NCBI RefSeq assembly: GCF_016428855.1
Contig: NZ_JAELTN010000020.1
Span: forward strand, 1-64,000
Direction: 5' to 3'
Source: Pedobacter sp. ASV28
GTDB lineage: Bacteria; Bacteroidota; Bacteroidia; Sphingobacteriales; Sphingobacteriaceae
DNA: 64,000 nucleotides
A model generated the notes under the pieces. It was not told the origin of the DNA. It did no database searches and was given only the letters and a program-made list of their open reading frames with translations. Every line of letters begins with the position of its first letter. Within the stretch, counting starts at the first letter, position 1. Below, one piece after another: positions 1-9,416 of this stretch. The position numbers were made by a program, and so were the translations under genes.

Positions 1-1440
1 TCACAAACGATAAACCTATCCTTTGGGGATCTTCCTGTAAATTTACCTGTATCGATGGCTAAAGCTCCAGTATCGGCAAGCGTGCCTTCTCCGTTTTTTA
101 AGGCCTCTTCAACAAGTTCTGGCACACAATGGAAAAGTGCCAACTATGAGGTAAATACCGATGCTACAGATGTAGTTTCCTTTGATCTGATAGGCTATAA
201 CAAATCTGGTTCTATGCAGGTCTTACAAACTAATCTGCCCGCAAACACAATTGATTTAAGTAGCTATAATGCTGATTTATATCCAAAAATGGCTATTCGT
301 GCCAACTTTACAGATGCCACGAACAGAACACCTCCACAAATTGTAAAATGGAAATTTTTATATGATGAATATGCCGAAGCAACGATAAATCCTGAGCTTA
401 AAAACGACTTTCACAAAGATTTGATACAAGAAGGCGATAGTGTTAGATGGGATATAGCTTTTCAAAACCTGTCCAAATATCCTTCCGATTCTGTCCATGT
501 TTATTATACCTTGACCAAAGCAGATAGAAGTGTGACCAAGGTGAAAGTAGGGAAAATAGAAAGTTTAGCTGCGAATGCCAATACTTCTTTTAAGGTAAAG
601 CTACCTACATTGGGCCTTACGGGGAACAACATGTTAAAGCTAGATTTTACACCAATCAACGATAAAGACAGCTATAGCTTCAATAACTACCTACAACAGC
701 CCTTTACAGTAGTAAGGGATAGCAAGGAGCCGATAGTAGATATTGCTTTTGATGGGAAGCACATTATGAATGGAGAGATCGTATCTCCGCAGCCCAATAT
801 CTTGGTCAATCTTACAGATGACAATTCATTTGTCTTACTCAACGATACTACGGTCTTAGATATTTACCTAAAATCGGTAACGGGTAATTACAAAAGGGTA
901 TCTTACAAATCAGGGCTATTATCTTTTACGCCAGCCAATTCTGGCACTAATAACAGGGCTAGCGTGATCTACAAACCTTCAAAATTGGAAGATGGAATAT
1001 ATACGCTGATGGTAGAGGCCAGAGATGCCACAGGGAATATTAATAAATCGAACAACTATACGATAGATTTTGAAGTGATTAACGAATCTGCAATTACCCA
1101 TTTCTATCCATACCCCAATCCATTCACTACAGCCATGAAATTTGTCTTTACCTTAACAGGAGATAAGGTTCCCGATAAGATAAAAGTACAGATCATGACC
1201 GTGACCGGTAAGATCGTACGAGAAATCTTTAAGGAAGAGCTGGGTAATATCAGGATTGGCAATAATACTTCTGATTTTACATGGGATGGTACAGATATGT
1301 ATGGAGACAGGTTGGCAAATGGGGTATACTTTTATAAAGTGATTATAGAAAATAATGATCGATCTGAAATCAAACATAGAAGAACTAATGCCGATAATTT
1401 CTTTAAACAAAATACTGGGAAAATATATTTGATGAGATAA
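1..1440 (+). CDS. PorU2-like type IX secretion sortase, C-terminal part (5' end outside window)
   Basis: The reading frame is open from base 1, so the gene begins upstream and only about the last 479 residues are present; the ATG at 55 is just an internal Met. The visible part has no catalytic domain. It is a string of beta-rich modules ending in a CTD-like segment: a YPYPNPF motif near residue 369 of the partial frame, then [14 protein letters not shown] and a [20 protein letters not shown] block typical of type IX sorting or FlgD-like Ig domains. This ending resembles PorU2, a C25 (gingipain-like) peptidase paralogue of the sortase PorU that processes type IX cargo at the cell surface. The stop overlaps the asnB start by one base, so the two are probably co-transcribed. 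The PorU2 call rests on the C-terminal pattern only; another large type IX surface protein is possible. Confidence 0.72.
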   Translation, partial: SQTINLSFGDLPVNLPVSMAKAPVSASVPSPFFKASSTSSGTQWKSANYEVNTDATDVVSFDLIGYNKSGSMQVLQTNLPANTIDLSSYNADLYPKMAIRANFTDATNRTPPQIVKWKFLYDEYAEATINPELKNDFHKDLIQEGDSVRWDIAFQNLSKYPSDSVHVYYTLTKADRSVTKVKVGKIESLAANANTSFKVKLPTLGLTGNNMLKLDFTPINDKDSYSFNNYLQQPFTVVRDSKEPIVDIAFDGKHIMNGEIVSPQPNILVNLTDDNSFVLLNDTTVLDIYLKSVTGNYKRVSYKSGLLSFTPANSGTNNRASVIYKPSKLEDGIYTLMVEARDATGNINKSNNYTIDFEVINESAITHFYPYPNPFTTAMKFVFTLTGDKVPDKIKVQIMTVTGKIVREIFKEELGNIRIGNNTSDFTWDGTDMYGDRLANGVYFYKVIIENNDRSEIKHRRTNADNFFKQNTGKIYLMR

Positions 1441-3278
1441 TGTGCGGCATAACTGGATTTATTGATTATCAAAAATCAATAAGTGAAAAGGACTTACTTA
1501 ATGCTTCTACTGCCCTTCGTCATCGGGGAGGGGACGGAAATGGGCATGTATTCGAACAGCATGCAAACTATAGTATTGGATTAGCTAATGAGAGATTGGC
1601 TATCATTGACACATCTGCCAATGGCAAACAACCATTTACTTCCAGCTGTGGCAACTACACCATTACATTCAATGGAACAATATACAACTACCAGGATTTA
1701 CGACAATCCCTTATAAAATATGGCATAATCTTCAACACCCTTTCTGATACCGAGGTTTTATTAGAATGCTACAAGAAATGGGGCTTTGATCTTTTTGATA
1801 AAATTGATGGTGTTTTTGCATTTGCCATACTGGACAGAAAGCAAAAACAGCTTTTTTTGGCCAGAGATACCATGGGAGTTAAACCATTATATTACTTTAA
1901 AACAGAAAGTTCTTTTATCTTTTCTTCTGAAATAAAGAGTTTACTTCAATATCCTACCATCAAAAAAAGCATAGATAAGGGTTCCTTACAGGAATACCTG
2001 CGCCATGGATATTTTCTGGGTCATGAAACCTTATTCGAAGGCATTAAGAATTTCAAAAGAAAAAATGCCGTTATCATAGACCTGAACAGTGGCAATAGTT
2101 TGGAAAGGGAATTTTCAAATACCGATAACCAGCTCATCGATATACCCAACGATGAAAATAAAATTTTGTCCTGTATAGAAGAACTGATAACCGATTCCAT
2201 CTTAAAAAGAAATATAGCAGATGTTAATGTAGGCGTATTATTAAGCGGAGGCTATGATAGTGCAACCGTTACAGCAATACTTCAAAAAAACCAGGCCAAA
2301 AAACTGAAGACTTTTACCCTTGGTTTTAAAGGGAAAAAATTTGACGAAGCCCCCCATGCCCGTCAAATTGCTTCTTATTTAAATACTAATCATCAAGAAT
2401 ACTATATAGATAATAAAGGGGCAACGGAAATACTGGAAAGTCTACCTGATATTTTCGATGAGCCTATGGGAGATAGCGGGGCCATTCCATTGGCATTCAT
2501 AGCCAAACAGGTATCCAAGGAAAAAATTAAAGTGCTACTTGGTGCCGAAGGCGGAGATGAGCTTTTTGCCGGATACACCAATTATAAAAAGGCCATATGG
2601 CTTTATGAAAGAGCTCAAAAAATCCCCAACTTTTTAAAACCGGTTCTGACCAATGTATCGAGGAGCAAGAAGAATAAATTAGAGGAAATATTTAATTCTG
2701 CTAGTGCTCTTGGCAGCTATGAGGCATTAACCGCTTTTTTTTCCAAAAAAGAATTAAGTTCACTGTTAAACCAAGATTTTAATGAAGATAATCTATTTAA
2801 AGAAAAAGGTGATACCTTAAAATCTTTGCTCAATTATGATCTTAACAACTACTTACCAAATGACCTGCTGTTAAAGTCTGACCGAATATCGATGCACTAT
2901 GGCATAGATAATAGAGATGCCCTGCTAAAAACAGATCTGGTTAATTTCATGCAACAATTAGATGATAAGTGGTTCCTAAAGAATGATCAGCTGAAATACC
3001 TACTAAAAAAAATAACACATCAATACATTCCTCAAAAATTGTTGGATAGACCTAAAAAAGGCTTCAGCATTCCCATTGAAGATTGGATGGGTACCATTTA
3101 CAAACCCTACATTGAGGAGTATCTCTCCCCTACACAATTGTACAAACATCAACTCTTTAATATTATCGAGGTGTTTAAGCTGAAAAATAGATTTTACACC
3201 CATCGTAAAGGCAGTGATGCCCGAAAGCTATGGCTGCTTTTGCAATTTCAGATGTGGTACAATAAATACTTCGATTAA
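1440..3278 (+). CDS. asnB: Asparagine synthetase (glutamine-hydrolysing), class B
   Basis: Converts aspartate, glutamine and ATP to asparagine, glutamate and AMP; relatives amidate sugars or peptides in surface-polymer clusters. The protein starts MCGITGF, so removal of Met exposes the Cys2 nucleophile of the N-terminal glutaminase domain (about residues 2-190). The C-terminal synthetase domain carries the PPi-loop LLSGGYDS near residue 267 and GDELFAGY near 373. Length (612) is normal for the family. The start is fixed by Cys2 and overlaps the stop of the upstream PorU2-like gene by one base (TAATG), implying translational coupling. Pairing with a surface sortase and a FemAB-like acyltransferase makes a role in modifying a surface glycan or protein possible, besides free asparagine synthesis. 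The PPi-loop reads SGGYDS where SGGLDS is commoner. Confidence 0.93.
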   Translation: MCGITGFIDYQKSISEKDLLNASTALRHRGGDGNGHVFEQHANYSIGLANERLAIIDTSANGKQPFTSSCGNYTITFNGTIYNYQDLRQSLIKYGIIFNTLSDTEVLLECYKKWGFDLFDKIDGVFAFAILDRKQKQLFLARDTMGVKPLYYFKTESSFIFSSEIKSLLQYPTIKKSIDKGSLQEYLRHGYFLGHETLFEGIKNFKRKNAVIIDLNSGNSLEREFSNTDNQLIDIPNDENKILSCIEELITDSILKRNIADVNVGVLLSGGYDSATVTAILQKNQAKKLKTFTLGFKGKKFDEAPHARQIASYLNTNHQEYYIDNKGATEILESLPDIFDEPMGDSGAIPLAFIAKQVSKEKIKVLLGAEGGDELFAGYTNYKKAIWLYERAQKIPNFLKPVLTNVSRSKKNKLEEIFNSASALGSYEALTAFFSKKELSSLLNQDFNEDNLFKEKGDTLKSLLNYDLNNYLPNDLLLKSDRISMHYGIDNRDALLKTDLVNFMQQLDDKWFLKNDQLKYLLKKITHQYIPQKLLDRPKKGFSIPIEDWMGTIYKPYIEEYLSPTQLYKHQLFNIIEVFKLKNRFYTHRKGSDARKLWLLLQFQMWYNKYFD

Positions 3279-4231
3279 AACTTGGCCATAATAGCCCTGG
3301 CCATTTTTTTGACGACAAGCTTCAACTTTTTCAAAAAGACCTCATTCTTTGAGTAAGTAACTACAAAGTGTGGGGTTAATTGAGGTCTAAATCTTGATTT
3401 AAACGCTGCAATATATTGCATGTCACCTCCCATTAAATCGAGATGCGCATAACCCATGCGATTAAGGTATTTGAAAAGCTGATCATAAGAAACGGTATGT
3501 ACATTACCTTTATCCTGCCTATCTTCTTTATTTTTCATGATCTCGAAGGCGATACCGTATTCAAAATCCAAAAAGAGAATATGGGAAACCATTAACTGAT
3601 CTGACAAATACACATTAAAACAGCTAAGATACCTGGTATCTGCCATGGCATTTAGAAGCTTGCCAAGCAGCTTTATTTTGGAAGGGGTAAACCCCAGTTC
3701 CTTAAACAAGCTCAGGTTCAGATCGGCGCTAAGGACATTCAATTTTTCCTCTTTAAAAACATAGGGAAGATCACTTACTTTATTGAGGTTCTTTACAACG
3801 TTTCTATCATAGTGGTAGTCAGCTGTATCTTTTATATAGGTAAACCAATTTTGTATAGAAAAAAAATTCCATATAAAAGGCCTAATGTCCTTAACCAATG
3901 GCGGCAGTGAAATTTCAATACGGGTATATCTTTTCTTTAGTTCTAGCAGAAAATCGTTCAGATATTCTGAATATGCCCTATCACTCCATTCAACATCAAT
4001 CCAAAAGGCCGAATAAAAAAAATGGACAGGTTGATAAATCTTTTGTCCTTTGGTAAGGGCTATAAAACTAATAACCAATTTGTTTTTTCTTTCGAAAAGA
4101 AGATAAATTGGCTTAAATCCATAAATACTGCATAATATATCTACAACTTGAGATTGTTCGTTAAATTGTAATTTCCTAGACTTCTCAATTTCAAGCACCC
4201 ATTCTTCTCGTTGTATAATCTTTAACATCAA
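3275..4231 (-). CDS. FemAB/GNAT-fold acyltransferase-like protein
   Basis: A 318-residue soluble protein with no signal peptide or membrane segment. Its arrangement (an N-terminal half with SIYGFKPIYLLFERK and a hydrophobic VISFIAL strand, and a C-terminal half with the ligand-binding signature VSYDQLFKYLNRMGYAHLDLMGGD) resembles the FemAB or BioF2-like N-acyltransferases that move amino-acid or acyl groups onto peptidoglycan or exopolysaccharide precursors. The last bases overlap the asnB stop tail-to-tail by 4 nt. The start is MM; the first ATG is used here, the second codon is equally possible. Function is inferred from fold-like pattern only; substrate unknown. Confidence 0.55.
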   Translation of the reverse strand: MMLKIIQREEWVLEIEKSRKLQFNEQSQVVDILCSIYGFKPIYLLFERKNKLVISFIALTKGQKIYQPVHFFYSAFWIDVEWSDRAYSEYLNDFLLELKKRYTRIEISLPPLVKDIRPFIWNFFSIQNWFTYIKDTADYHYDRNVVKNLNKVSDLPYVFKEEKLNVLSADLNLSLFKELGFTPSKIKLLGKLLNAMADTRYLSCFNVYLSDQLMVSHILFLDFEYGIAFEIMKNKEDRQDKGNVHTVSYDQLFKYLNRMGYAHLDLMGGDMQYIAAFKSRFRPQLTPHFVVTYSKNEVFLKKLKLVVKKMARAIMAKF

Positions 4232-4300
4232 TAACCTATTAAAACAGCATAAAGAGATTTTTTTTAAAACTACGTTAATTGTATCATTTAGAAAATAAAA

Positions 4301-4328
4301 AAAGCGATGAAATCAGTTTCATCGCTTT
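4301..4328 (-). terminator. Intrinsic terminator of the tonB-like gene
   Basis: A perfect 12-bp stem AAAGCGATGAAA / TTTCATCGCTTT with a 4-nt loop (4313-4316). Read on the minus strand it is followed by a T-rich run (4300-4291). It lies about 25 bp past the minus-strand stop at 4354. Confidence 0.85.
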
Positions 4329-4353
4329 CACAGATCTACTATTAAGTCAAAAA

Positions 4354-5226
4354 CTAGTTATTCATCATATAACTAATGGGCATCTGATACCTTACCCTAA
4401 CCGGAAGGTTATTTTGCATACCCGCTTTCCAACGTGGCGATTTCTTAATTACCCGAATAGCTTCGTCATCACAGCCATATCCAATTCCTTTAATGATTTT
4501 AACATCGGTAATTGAACCATCTTTTTCCACCACAAAACTTAAAAACACTTTTCCCTGTATCCCTTCATCTTGCGCCATGCTTGGGTATCTTAAATTTCTC
4601 TGGATATATTTCGCCCAGGCGTTCATCCCTCCTGGAAATTCTGGATAAACATCTACACCACGAGCTTCATAGATTTCGGTACCATTGCCATTTGCAACTC
4701 CACCTTCATTACCGCCTGGGCCCACAACCGTAGCATTACCTACCGGGGCGGTTGCATTACCCTGAACCAAAGCCCCTTCTTGCTTGGTACTGGCAATAAC
4801 GGCACTTTGCAGTTCCTCCATGGTGGGCGGCGACGTAGTCGTTAAATTATCCTTCACCACCTTTATGTTGGCACTAAAATTTTCAGTCTTCACCTTTTGG
4901 GTAATTGGGGCAGCCTTAGGTGCCTCTATTTGAGGTTTAGCCTGTTCAGCCTTGGGCTGCTCTTTCTTCAATTCATGTATAGGAGCGGCAATGTCGAGTT
5001 CAATCCTCTTATTTTCAATTTCTATTATGGCCGTCTTGGTGAAATGGGCATAAATGATGGGGCCAACAAAAAACATAACAAAAACAGGTACGACAATTAG
5101 AAATGCCTTTAGCAACATACCTGAAGATTGTCTCCTTAGTTCGTAGGCACCATATTGTTGGTTCCTGTTTGCAAATACGAGAGCAAGCCACTCACTACCG
5201 TATAAATTTGATGAATTGTTAAACAT
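4354..5226 (-). CDS. TonB-like energy transducer
   Basis: Couples the inner-membrane proton motive force (ExbB/ExbD) to outer-membrane TonB-dependent receptors. The N-terminus FANRNQQYGAYELRRQ is the segment typical of Bacteroidota TonB homologues, followed by one membrane helix (about residues 37-60), a periplasmic Pro/Ala/Lys-rich spacer (60-130) and the C-terminal TonB domain (about 200-290) with YPEFPGG, RYP, GKVFLSFVVEKDGSI and a PVRVRYQMPISY end. The frame can be extended 10 codons upstream to 5256, but MFNNSSNLYGSEWLAL is where family homology begins, so 5226 is preferred. No exbB/exbD gene is nearby. A strong terminator follows the gene. Confidence 0.85.
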   Translation of the reverse strand: MFNNSSNLYGSEWLALVFANRNQQYGAYELRRQSSGMLLKAFLIVVPVFVMFFVGPIIYAHFTKTAIIEIENKRIELDIAAPIHELKKEQPKAEQAKPQIEAPKAAPITQKVKTENFSANIKVVKDNLTTTSPPTMEELQSAVIASTKQEGALVQGNATAPVGNATVVGPGGNEGGVANGNGTEIYEARGVDVYPEFPGGMNAWAKYIQRNLRYPSMAQDEGIQGKVFLSFVVEKDGSITDVKIIKGIGYGCDDEAIRVIKKSPRWKAGMQNNLPVRVRYQMPISYMMNN

Positions 5227-5375
5227 AGCTTTAAGGTTTTTAGCTATGATGACCAATTTGTTAAAATTCCATAAAAAATAATTCAGGACAAAAAAGCATA
5301 CAAAAAAGATAAAAACCCATATAAAAATTAAAAAATCGCATCAAAAAAAATATTTTATCATATTTTTTATAAAAT

Positions 5376-5408
5376 TTTGATTAAAAATCATAAAAAATCA
5401 TATTTTTG
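5376..5408 (+). promoter_or_regulatory. Bacteroidota-type promoter of glutamine synthetase
   Basis: TTTG at 5376-5379, a 21-nt spacer, then the exact -7 box TATTTTTG at 5401-5408. The upstream 100 bp is very A/T-rich. The TTG inside the -7 box (5406) opens the reading frame and could be mistaken for a start codon; the true ATG lies at 5430. Confidence 0.8.
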
Positions 5409-5429
5409 GATAAAATTTTAAACAAATCA

Positions 5430-7613
5430 ATGAAAAGCTTAAGAACCATAGCATTAAAAGAAGCACAAAACAGAGAAATTCCTGAAATAAAGGCTCCATC
5501 TACTAAAATTTCGGAATTCTACGGCTTGAATGTTTTCGACAAAAAGAAGATGAAAGAATATCTTTCAAAAGATGTTTTTGAAAAACTAATTTCTTCGATT
5601 AACCAAGGCGAATTAATCAATCATGACGATGCAAATCAAATTGCAGCAGCCATGAAAGCTTGGGCAATGAGCAGAGGTGTTACTCACTATACGCACTGGT
5701 TTCAACCACTAACCGGTACAACTGCAGAGAAACACGACTCTTTCTTTGAGCCAAGTGGCGATGGTGCCATCGAGAAATTTGCAGGTAGTGCTTTAGTTCA
5801 GCAAGAACCAGATGCTTCAAGCTTCCCTAACGGCGGTATCCGTAACACTTTCGAAGCTCGTGGTTATACTGCATGGGATCCTTCCTCTCCAGCTTTCATT
5901 ATGGAAAATAAAGCAGGTAAAACACTTTGTATTCCAACCGTATTTGTTTCTTACACTGGTGAAGCTTTAGATTATAAAGCACCATTGCTAAAAGCAGTAG
6001 CCGCTATCGACAAAGCTGCTGTTGAGGTTTGCCAATATTTTGACAAAAGTGTATCTAAAGTAAATGCATCTTTAGGTATCGAACAAGAATATTTCCTGGT
6101 AGACAGAGCTTTATTCAACGCCCGCCCAGATTTAGTCATGACCGGCCGTGCTTTATTTGGCCACATGTCTGCAAAAGGACAACAATTAGAAGACCACTAT
6201 TTTGGTTCTATTCCAGAGCGCGTATTCGCTTACATGGTCGATTTCGAGAATGAAGCCATCAAATTGGGCATTCCTTTGAAAACTCGCCACAATGAAGTTG
6301 CTCCTTCTCAATTCGAATGTGCTCCTATTTACGAAGAAATCAACTTAGCTATCGACCATAACCAATTGTTAATGGACGTAATGGAGAAAGTTGCTTTACG
6401 CCACAACTTCAAAGTCTTATTGCACGAGAAACCCTATGCAGGCATTAACGGTTCTGGTAAACACAACAACTGGTCGTTAATTACCGATACGGGTAAAAAC
6501 TTGTTGGCACCAGGCAAAACACCTAAAAACAACTTAATGTTCCTAACCTTCTTTGTAAATACCATTAAAGCGGTTTACGAACATGCAGATTTATTAAGAG
6601 CAAGTATTGCATCGGTAAGCAACGACCACCGTTTAGGTGCCAACGAAGCCCCTCCTGCAATTATCTCTATCTTCTTAGGTCAACAATTAGACGAGATCTT
6701 AGACGAAATTGAGCACTCTCGCTTAAGCAAAAAACTAAAAGAAGATAACTCACTATGGTTAGGTATTCCTAAAATCCCTCAAATTTTATTAGACAACACC
6801 GACCGTAACCGTACTTCTCCATTTGCTTTCACGGGGAACAAGTTCGAGTTGAGAGCAGTAGGTTCTTCGGCCAACTCTTCGGCACCAATGACCGTTTTAA
6901 ATGCTATTGTTGCTGACCAATTAAATAAATTCAAAGTAGACGTAGATAAATTGATCAAAAAAGGCGATAAAAAAGACGTTGCCTTAATGACCGTGATCAA
7001 ACGTTACATCAAAGAATCTAAAGCGATCCGTTTCGAAGGTAATGGTTATAGCGATGAGTGGGCTGCAGAAGCTGAAAAACGTGGCTTATCGAACATCAAA
7101 ACTACGCCAAAGGCACTTGATGCTTACGTAAGCGAAAAATCTACAGAATTATTCTCTAAAGCAAATATCTTCAGCAAACGCGAATTGCATGCCCGTCACG
7201 AGATTTTATTAGAGAACTTCTATAAGAAATTACAAATCGAAGCTCGTGTAATGGGCGATGTAACCAATAGCCAAATTATCCCAGCGGTTATTGCTTACCA
7301 AAATGCATTAATCGAAAATGCTAAAGGCTTAAAAGAGCTTGGCTTGAGCAAAGAAGCATTGGCTACGCCATTGGCCATTATCGATAAGCTTTCTAGCCAC
7401 CTATCTATCGTTAAAACTAGCATAGACGCTATGCTTGAAGAACGTAAAGTGGTAAACAAAGAAGAAGATACTCGTAAAAAAGCAATCGGTTACGATGAAA
7501 AAGTAAAAGTTTACTTCGACACCATCCGTTACAACGTTGACAAATTAGAGCAAATTGTTGACGATAGCGTATGGCCATTGCCTAAATTCAGAGAATTACT
7601 GTTCTTAAAATAA
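5430..7613 (+). CDS. glnN: Glutamine synthetase type III
   Basis: ATP-dependent ligation of ammonia to glutamate, the main ammonia assimilation step. The 727-residue length is the hallmark of type III (GSIII), far longer than the 450-residue type I enzyme. Visible features: the GSIII N-terminal segment with THWFQPLTGTTAEKHDSF (about residues 88-105), the catalytic core with SLGIEQEYFLVD, RHNEVAPSQFE and HEKPYAGINGSGKHNNWS, HRLGANEAPPAII for nucleotide and glutamate binding, and the C-terminal GSIII helices. ATG 5430 is chosen because the upstream in-frame TTG at 5406 lies inside a promoter -7 box. The gene is monocistronic, with its own promoter and a terminator at 7636. No glnB or regulator is adjacent. 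Confidence 0.95.
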   Translation: MKSLRTIALKEAQNREIPEIKAPSTKISEFYGLNVFDKKKMKEYLSKDVFEKLISSINQGELINHDDANQIAAAMKAWAMSRGVTHYTHWFQPLTGTTAEKHDSFFEPSGDGAIEKFAGSALVQQEPDASSFPNGGIRNTFEARGYTAWDPSSPAFIMENKAGKTLCIPTVFVSYTGEALDYKAPLLKAVAAIDKAAVEVCQYFDKSVSKVNASLGIEQEYFLVDRALFNARPDLVMTGRALFGHMSAKGQQLEDHYFGSIPERVFAYMVDFENEAIKLGIPLKTRHNEVAPSQFECAPIYEEINLAIDHNQLLMDVMEKVALRHNFKVLLHEKPYAGINGSGKHNNWSLITDTGKNLLAPGKTPKNNLMFLTFFVNTIKAVYEHADLLRASIASVSNDHRLGANEAPPAIISIFLGQQLDEILDEIEHSRLSKKLKEDNSLWLGIPKIPQILLDNTDRNRTSPFAFTGNKFELRAVGSSANSSAPMTVLNAIVADQLNKFKVDVDKLIKKGDKKDVALMTVIKRYIKESKAIRFEGNGYSDEWAAEAEKRGLSNIKTTPKALDAYVSEKSTELFSKANIFSKRELHARHEILLENFYKKLQIEARVMGDVTNSQIIPAVIAYQNALIENAKGLKELGLSKEALATPLAIIDKLSSHLSIVKTSIDAMLEERKVVNKEEDTRKKAIGYDEKVKVYFDTIRYNVDKLEQIVDDSVWPLPKFRELLFLK

Positions 7614-7635
7614 GAAGCAAATTTTTCCTTAATAT

Positions 7636-7666
7636 AAAGGTGCAGAGCTTACTTTGCGCCTTTTTT
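7636..7666 (+). terminator. Intrinsic terminator of glutamine synthetase
   Basis: Stem AAAGGTGCA (7636-7644) with TGCGCCTTT (7655-7663), one G-U pair, 10-nt loop, followed by a T run. It sits 22 bp after the GSIII stop. Confidence 0.75.
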
Positions 7667-7680
7667 GTTGCACTGATTTT

Positions 7681-7706
7681 GTCATGCTGAGCTTGTCGAA
7701 GCATCT
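7681..7706 (+). repeat. Short interspersed intergenic repeat (GTCATGCTGA type)
   Basis: GTCATGCTGAGCTTGTCGAA followed by GCATCT. Related GTCAT(T/G)CTGA or GTCATTGC elements occur between genes at 10088, 22502, 52616 and 53315 in this window. Non-coding. Confidence 0.6.
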
Positions 7707-7770
7707 GTAGATTTTTGAAACGATAATAAAACTTATTTTTAGAAAAGCAAATCTCTACACCAAACAAAGC

Positions 7771-7836
7771 CAGTCCCGCTTTACGCTACAATTCCCGATA
7801 AAATCGGGATATTTTTGCTGCAATCGGGTTTATTTT
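7771..7836 (-). repeat. Intergenic repeat with CCCGAT/ATCGGG hairpin, copy 1
   Basis: Contains CAGTCCCGCTTTACGC, then a 7-bp inverted repeat TCCCGAT (7793-7799) / ATCGGGA (7803-7809), then CAATCGGGTTTA. Its reverse complement runs parallel to the sequence at 34032-34088: AAACCCGATTG, hairpin, then AAGCGGGACT in the same order. Part of the 560-bp gene-free stretch 7614-8173. Confidence 0.7.
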
Positions 7837-7934
7837 ACATAAACCTATACTACAATCTCGGTCTAAATAGCAATAACTCTAATTATATTAAACGGGATTG
7901 AAGTGGAAATACTTTTTGATGTTTCAATCATTTG

Positions 7935-7966
7935 AAACTTCGTAAGTTTTTAAACTTACGAAGTTT
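7935..7966. repeat. Nested palindrome, 15-bp perfect inverted repeat
   Basis: AAACTTCGTAAGTTT (7935-7949), 2-nt centre, AAACTTACGAAGTTT (7952-7966). Each arm is itself nearly palindromic (AAACTT CGT AAGTTT), so the element can fold as one long hairpin or as two small ones. No T run and no gene end close by, so probably not a simple terminator. Confidence 0.75.
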
Positions 7967-8118
7967 ATTGTTAACCTTGCTTTCACAAAAAGATTCTAAC
8001 GAAAAGCCCGACTAACAATAAAAATTGCTTGTCCCTTTGCTTTTGAAAAACTAAAACCTTACCACACCCAAACCTTCCAACAATTTAGCAATTAAACGAT
8101 AGCTTCATTTGTTAAAAA

Positions 8119-8150
8119 CCTTTTACCTTTTACCTTCCACCTTTTACCTT
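8119..8150. repeat. Low-complexity CCTTTTA repeats upstream of purM
   Basis: Three to four imperfect tandem copies of CCTTTTA / CCTTCCA immediately upstream of the purM -7 box. The other bases of 7614-8173 show only the terminator and repeats listed; no ORF is convincing there. Confidence 0.5.
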
Positions 8151-8157
8151 AATAAAC

Positions 8158-8165
8158 TATCTTTG
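8158..8165 (+). promoter_or_regulatory. -7 promoter box of purM
   Basis: Exact TATCTTTG, followed by CAGC, 8 nt before the purM ATG. No good TTTG lies at the expected upstream spacing. The mRNA would have an extremely short 5' leader. Confidence 0.6.
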
Positions 8166-8173
8166 CAGCAATT

Positions 8174-9352
8174 ATGAGCGACAATAGGTATAACCAACGT
8201 GGCGTGTCTGCATCTAAGGAAGATGTGCATGCAGCCATCAAAAATATCGACAAAGGAATATTCCCTAAAGCATTCTGCAAAATCATCCCAGACATACTGG
8301 GCAACGATCCAGATTATTGCAATATCATGCATGCCGATGGTGCGGGTACCAAGTCCTCATTAGCCTATACCTACTGGAAAGAAACTGGCGATCTATCGGT
8401 CTGGAAAGGCATTGCACAAGACGCTATTATCATGAACATTGATGATTTAATCTGTGTAGGTGCTACCGATCAAATTCTACTGTCTTCTACCATTGGCCGT
8501 AATAAGAACTTAATTCCAGGCGAAGTAATTGCTGCCATTATTAACGGCACCGAAGAAATTTTAGCAGAATTAAGGGAGTTGGGCATTTCCATTTATTCTA
8601 CAGGTGGTGAAACTGCTGATGTGGGCGATTTGGTTCGTACCATTATTGTAGATTCTACCGTAACCTGTCGTATGAAACGTGATGAAGTAATCAGTAACGA
8701 CAACATCAAGGCAGGCAATGTGGTGGTAGGCTTGGCATCTTACGGAAAAGCAACTTACGAAAGCGAATATAACGGCGGCATGGGCTCTAATGGCCTAACC
8801 TCTGCCCGTCATGATGTTTTTGAAAAAGCTATTGCTACAAAATACCCAGAAAGCTTTGATCCGGGCGTGCCTTTTGATTTGGTATTCTCCGGAGACAAAC
8901 AATTAACAGACAAGGTTCAAATTAGCGATACGGAAAGTGTAACTGCCGGAAAACTGGTATTATCCCCTACCCGTACTTATGCTCCTGTAATTAAACAGAT
9001 TTTAGATAAATACCGTCGCCAAATTAATGGCATTGTGCACTGCAGCGGCGGCGCACAAACCAAAGTACTACATTTTGTTAACGACGACATACACGTTATT
9101 AAAGATAACTTGTTTCCAATTCCTCCATTGTTTAAATTGATACAAGAACAATCTGGTACTGACTGGAAAGAAATGTACAAAGTATTTAACATGGGGCACC
9201 GCATGGAGCTTTATGTGCCCGCAGAAATTGCTGAAGATATTATGGCCATCTCAAAAAGCTTTAATATTGAGGCACAAATTATTGGAAGAGTTGAAAATGC
9301 ACCTAAACAAGTGACCATTAAAAGCGAATTTGGCGAGTTTATCTATCATTAA
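8174..9352 (+). CDS. purM: Phosphoribosylformylglycinamidine cyclo-ligase (AIR synthetase)
   Basis: Fifth step of de novo purine synthesis: ATP-dependent ring closure of FGAM to 5-aminoimidazole ribotide in the cytosol. The protein begins with the PurM-type segment RYNQRGVSASKEDVHAAIK, has HADGAGTKSSLAY, the metal- and nucleotide-binding MNIDDLICVGA, the glycine-rich STGGETADVGD, and VVVGLASYGKATYESEYNGGMGSNGLTSARH split between the N- and C-terminal halves, then VHCSGGAQTKVLHF. Length is 392, slightly longer than the 345-residue Proteobacterial enzyme, as usual for the Bacteroidota form. The ATG follows a -7 box by 8 nt. No other pur gene is adjacent. Confidence 0.92.
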   Translation: MSDNRYNQRGVSASKEDVHAAIKNIDKGIFPKAFCKIIPDILGNDPDYCNIMHADGAGTKSSLAYTYWKETGDLSVWKGIAQDAIIMNIDDLICVGATDQILLSSTIGRNKNLIPGEVIAAIINGTEEILAELRELGISIYSTGGETADVGDLVRTIIVDSTVTCRMKRDEVISNDNIKAGNVVVGLASYGKATYESEYNGGMGSNGLTSARHDVFEKAIATKYPESFDPGVPFDLVFSGDKQLTDKVQISDTESVTAGKLVLSPTRTYAPVIKQILDKYRRQINGIVHCSGGAQTKVLHFVNDDIHVIKDNLFPIPPLFKLIQEQSGTDWKEMYKVFNMGHRMELYVPAEIAEDIMAISKSFNIEAQIIGRVENAPKQVTIKSEFGEFIYH

Positions 9353-9416
9353 ACATCCTCTTTTAGTTTATCCATAAAATACAGCAGAAATAGACTACCT
9401 TCAGCAAAATTCATCT

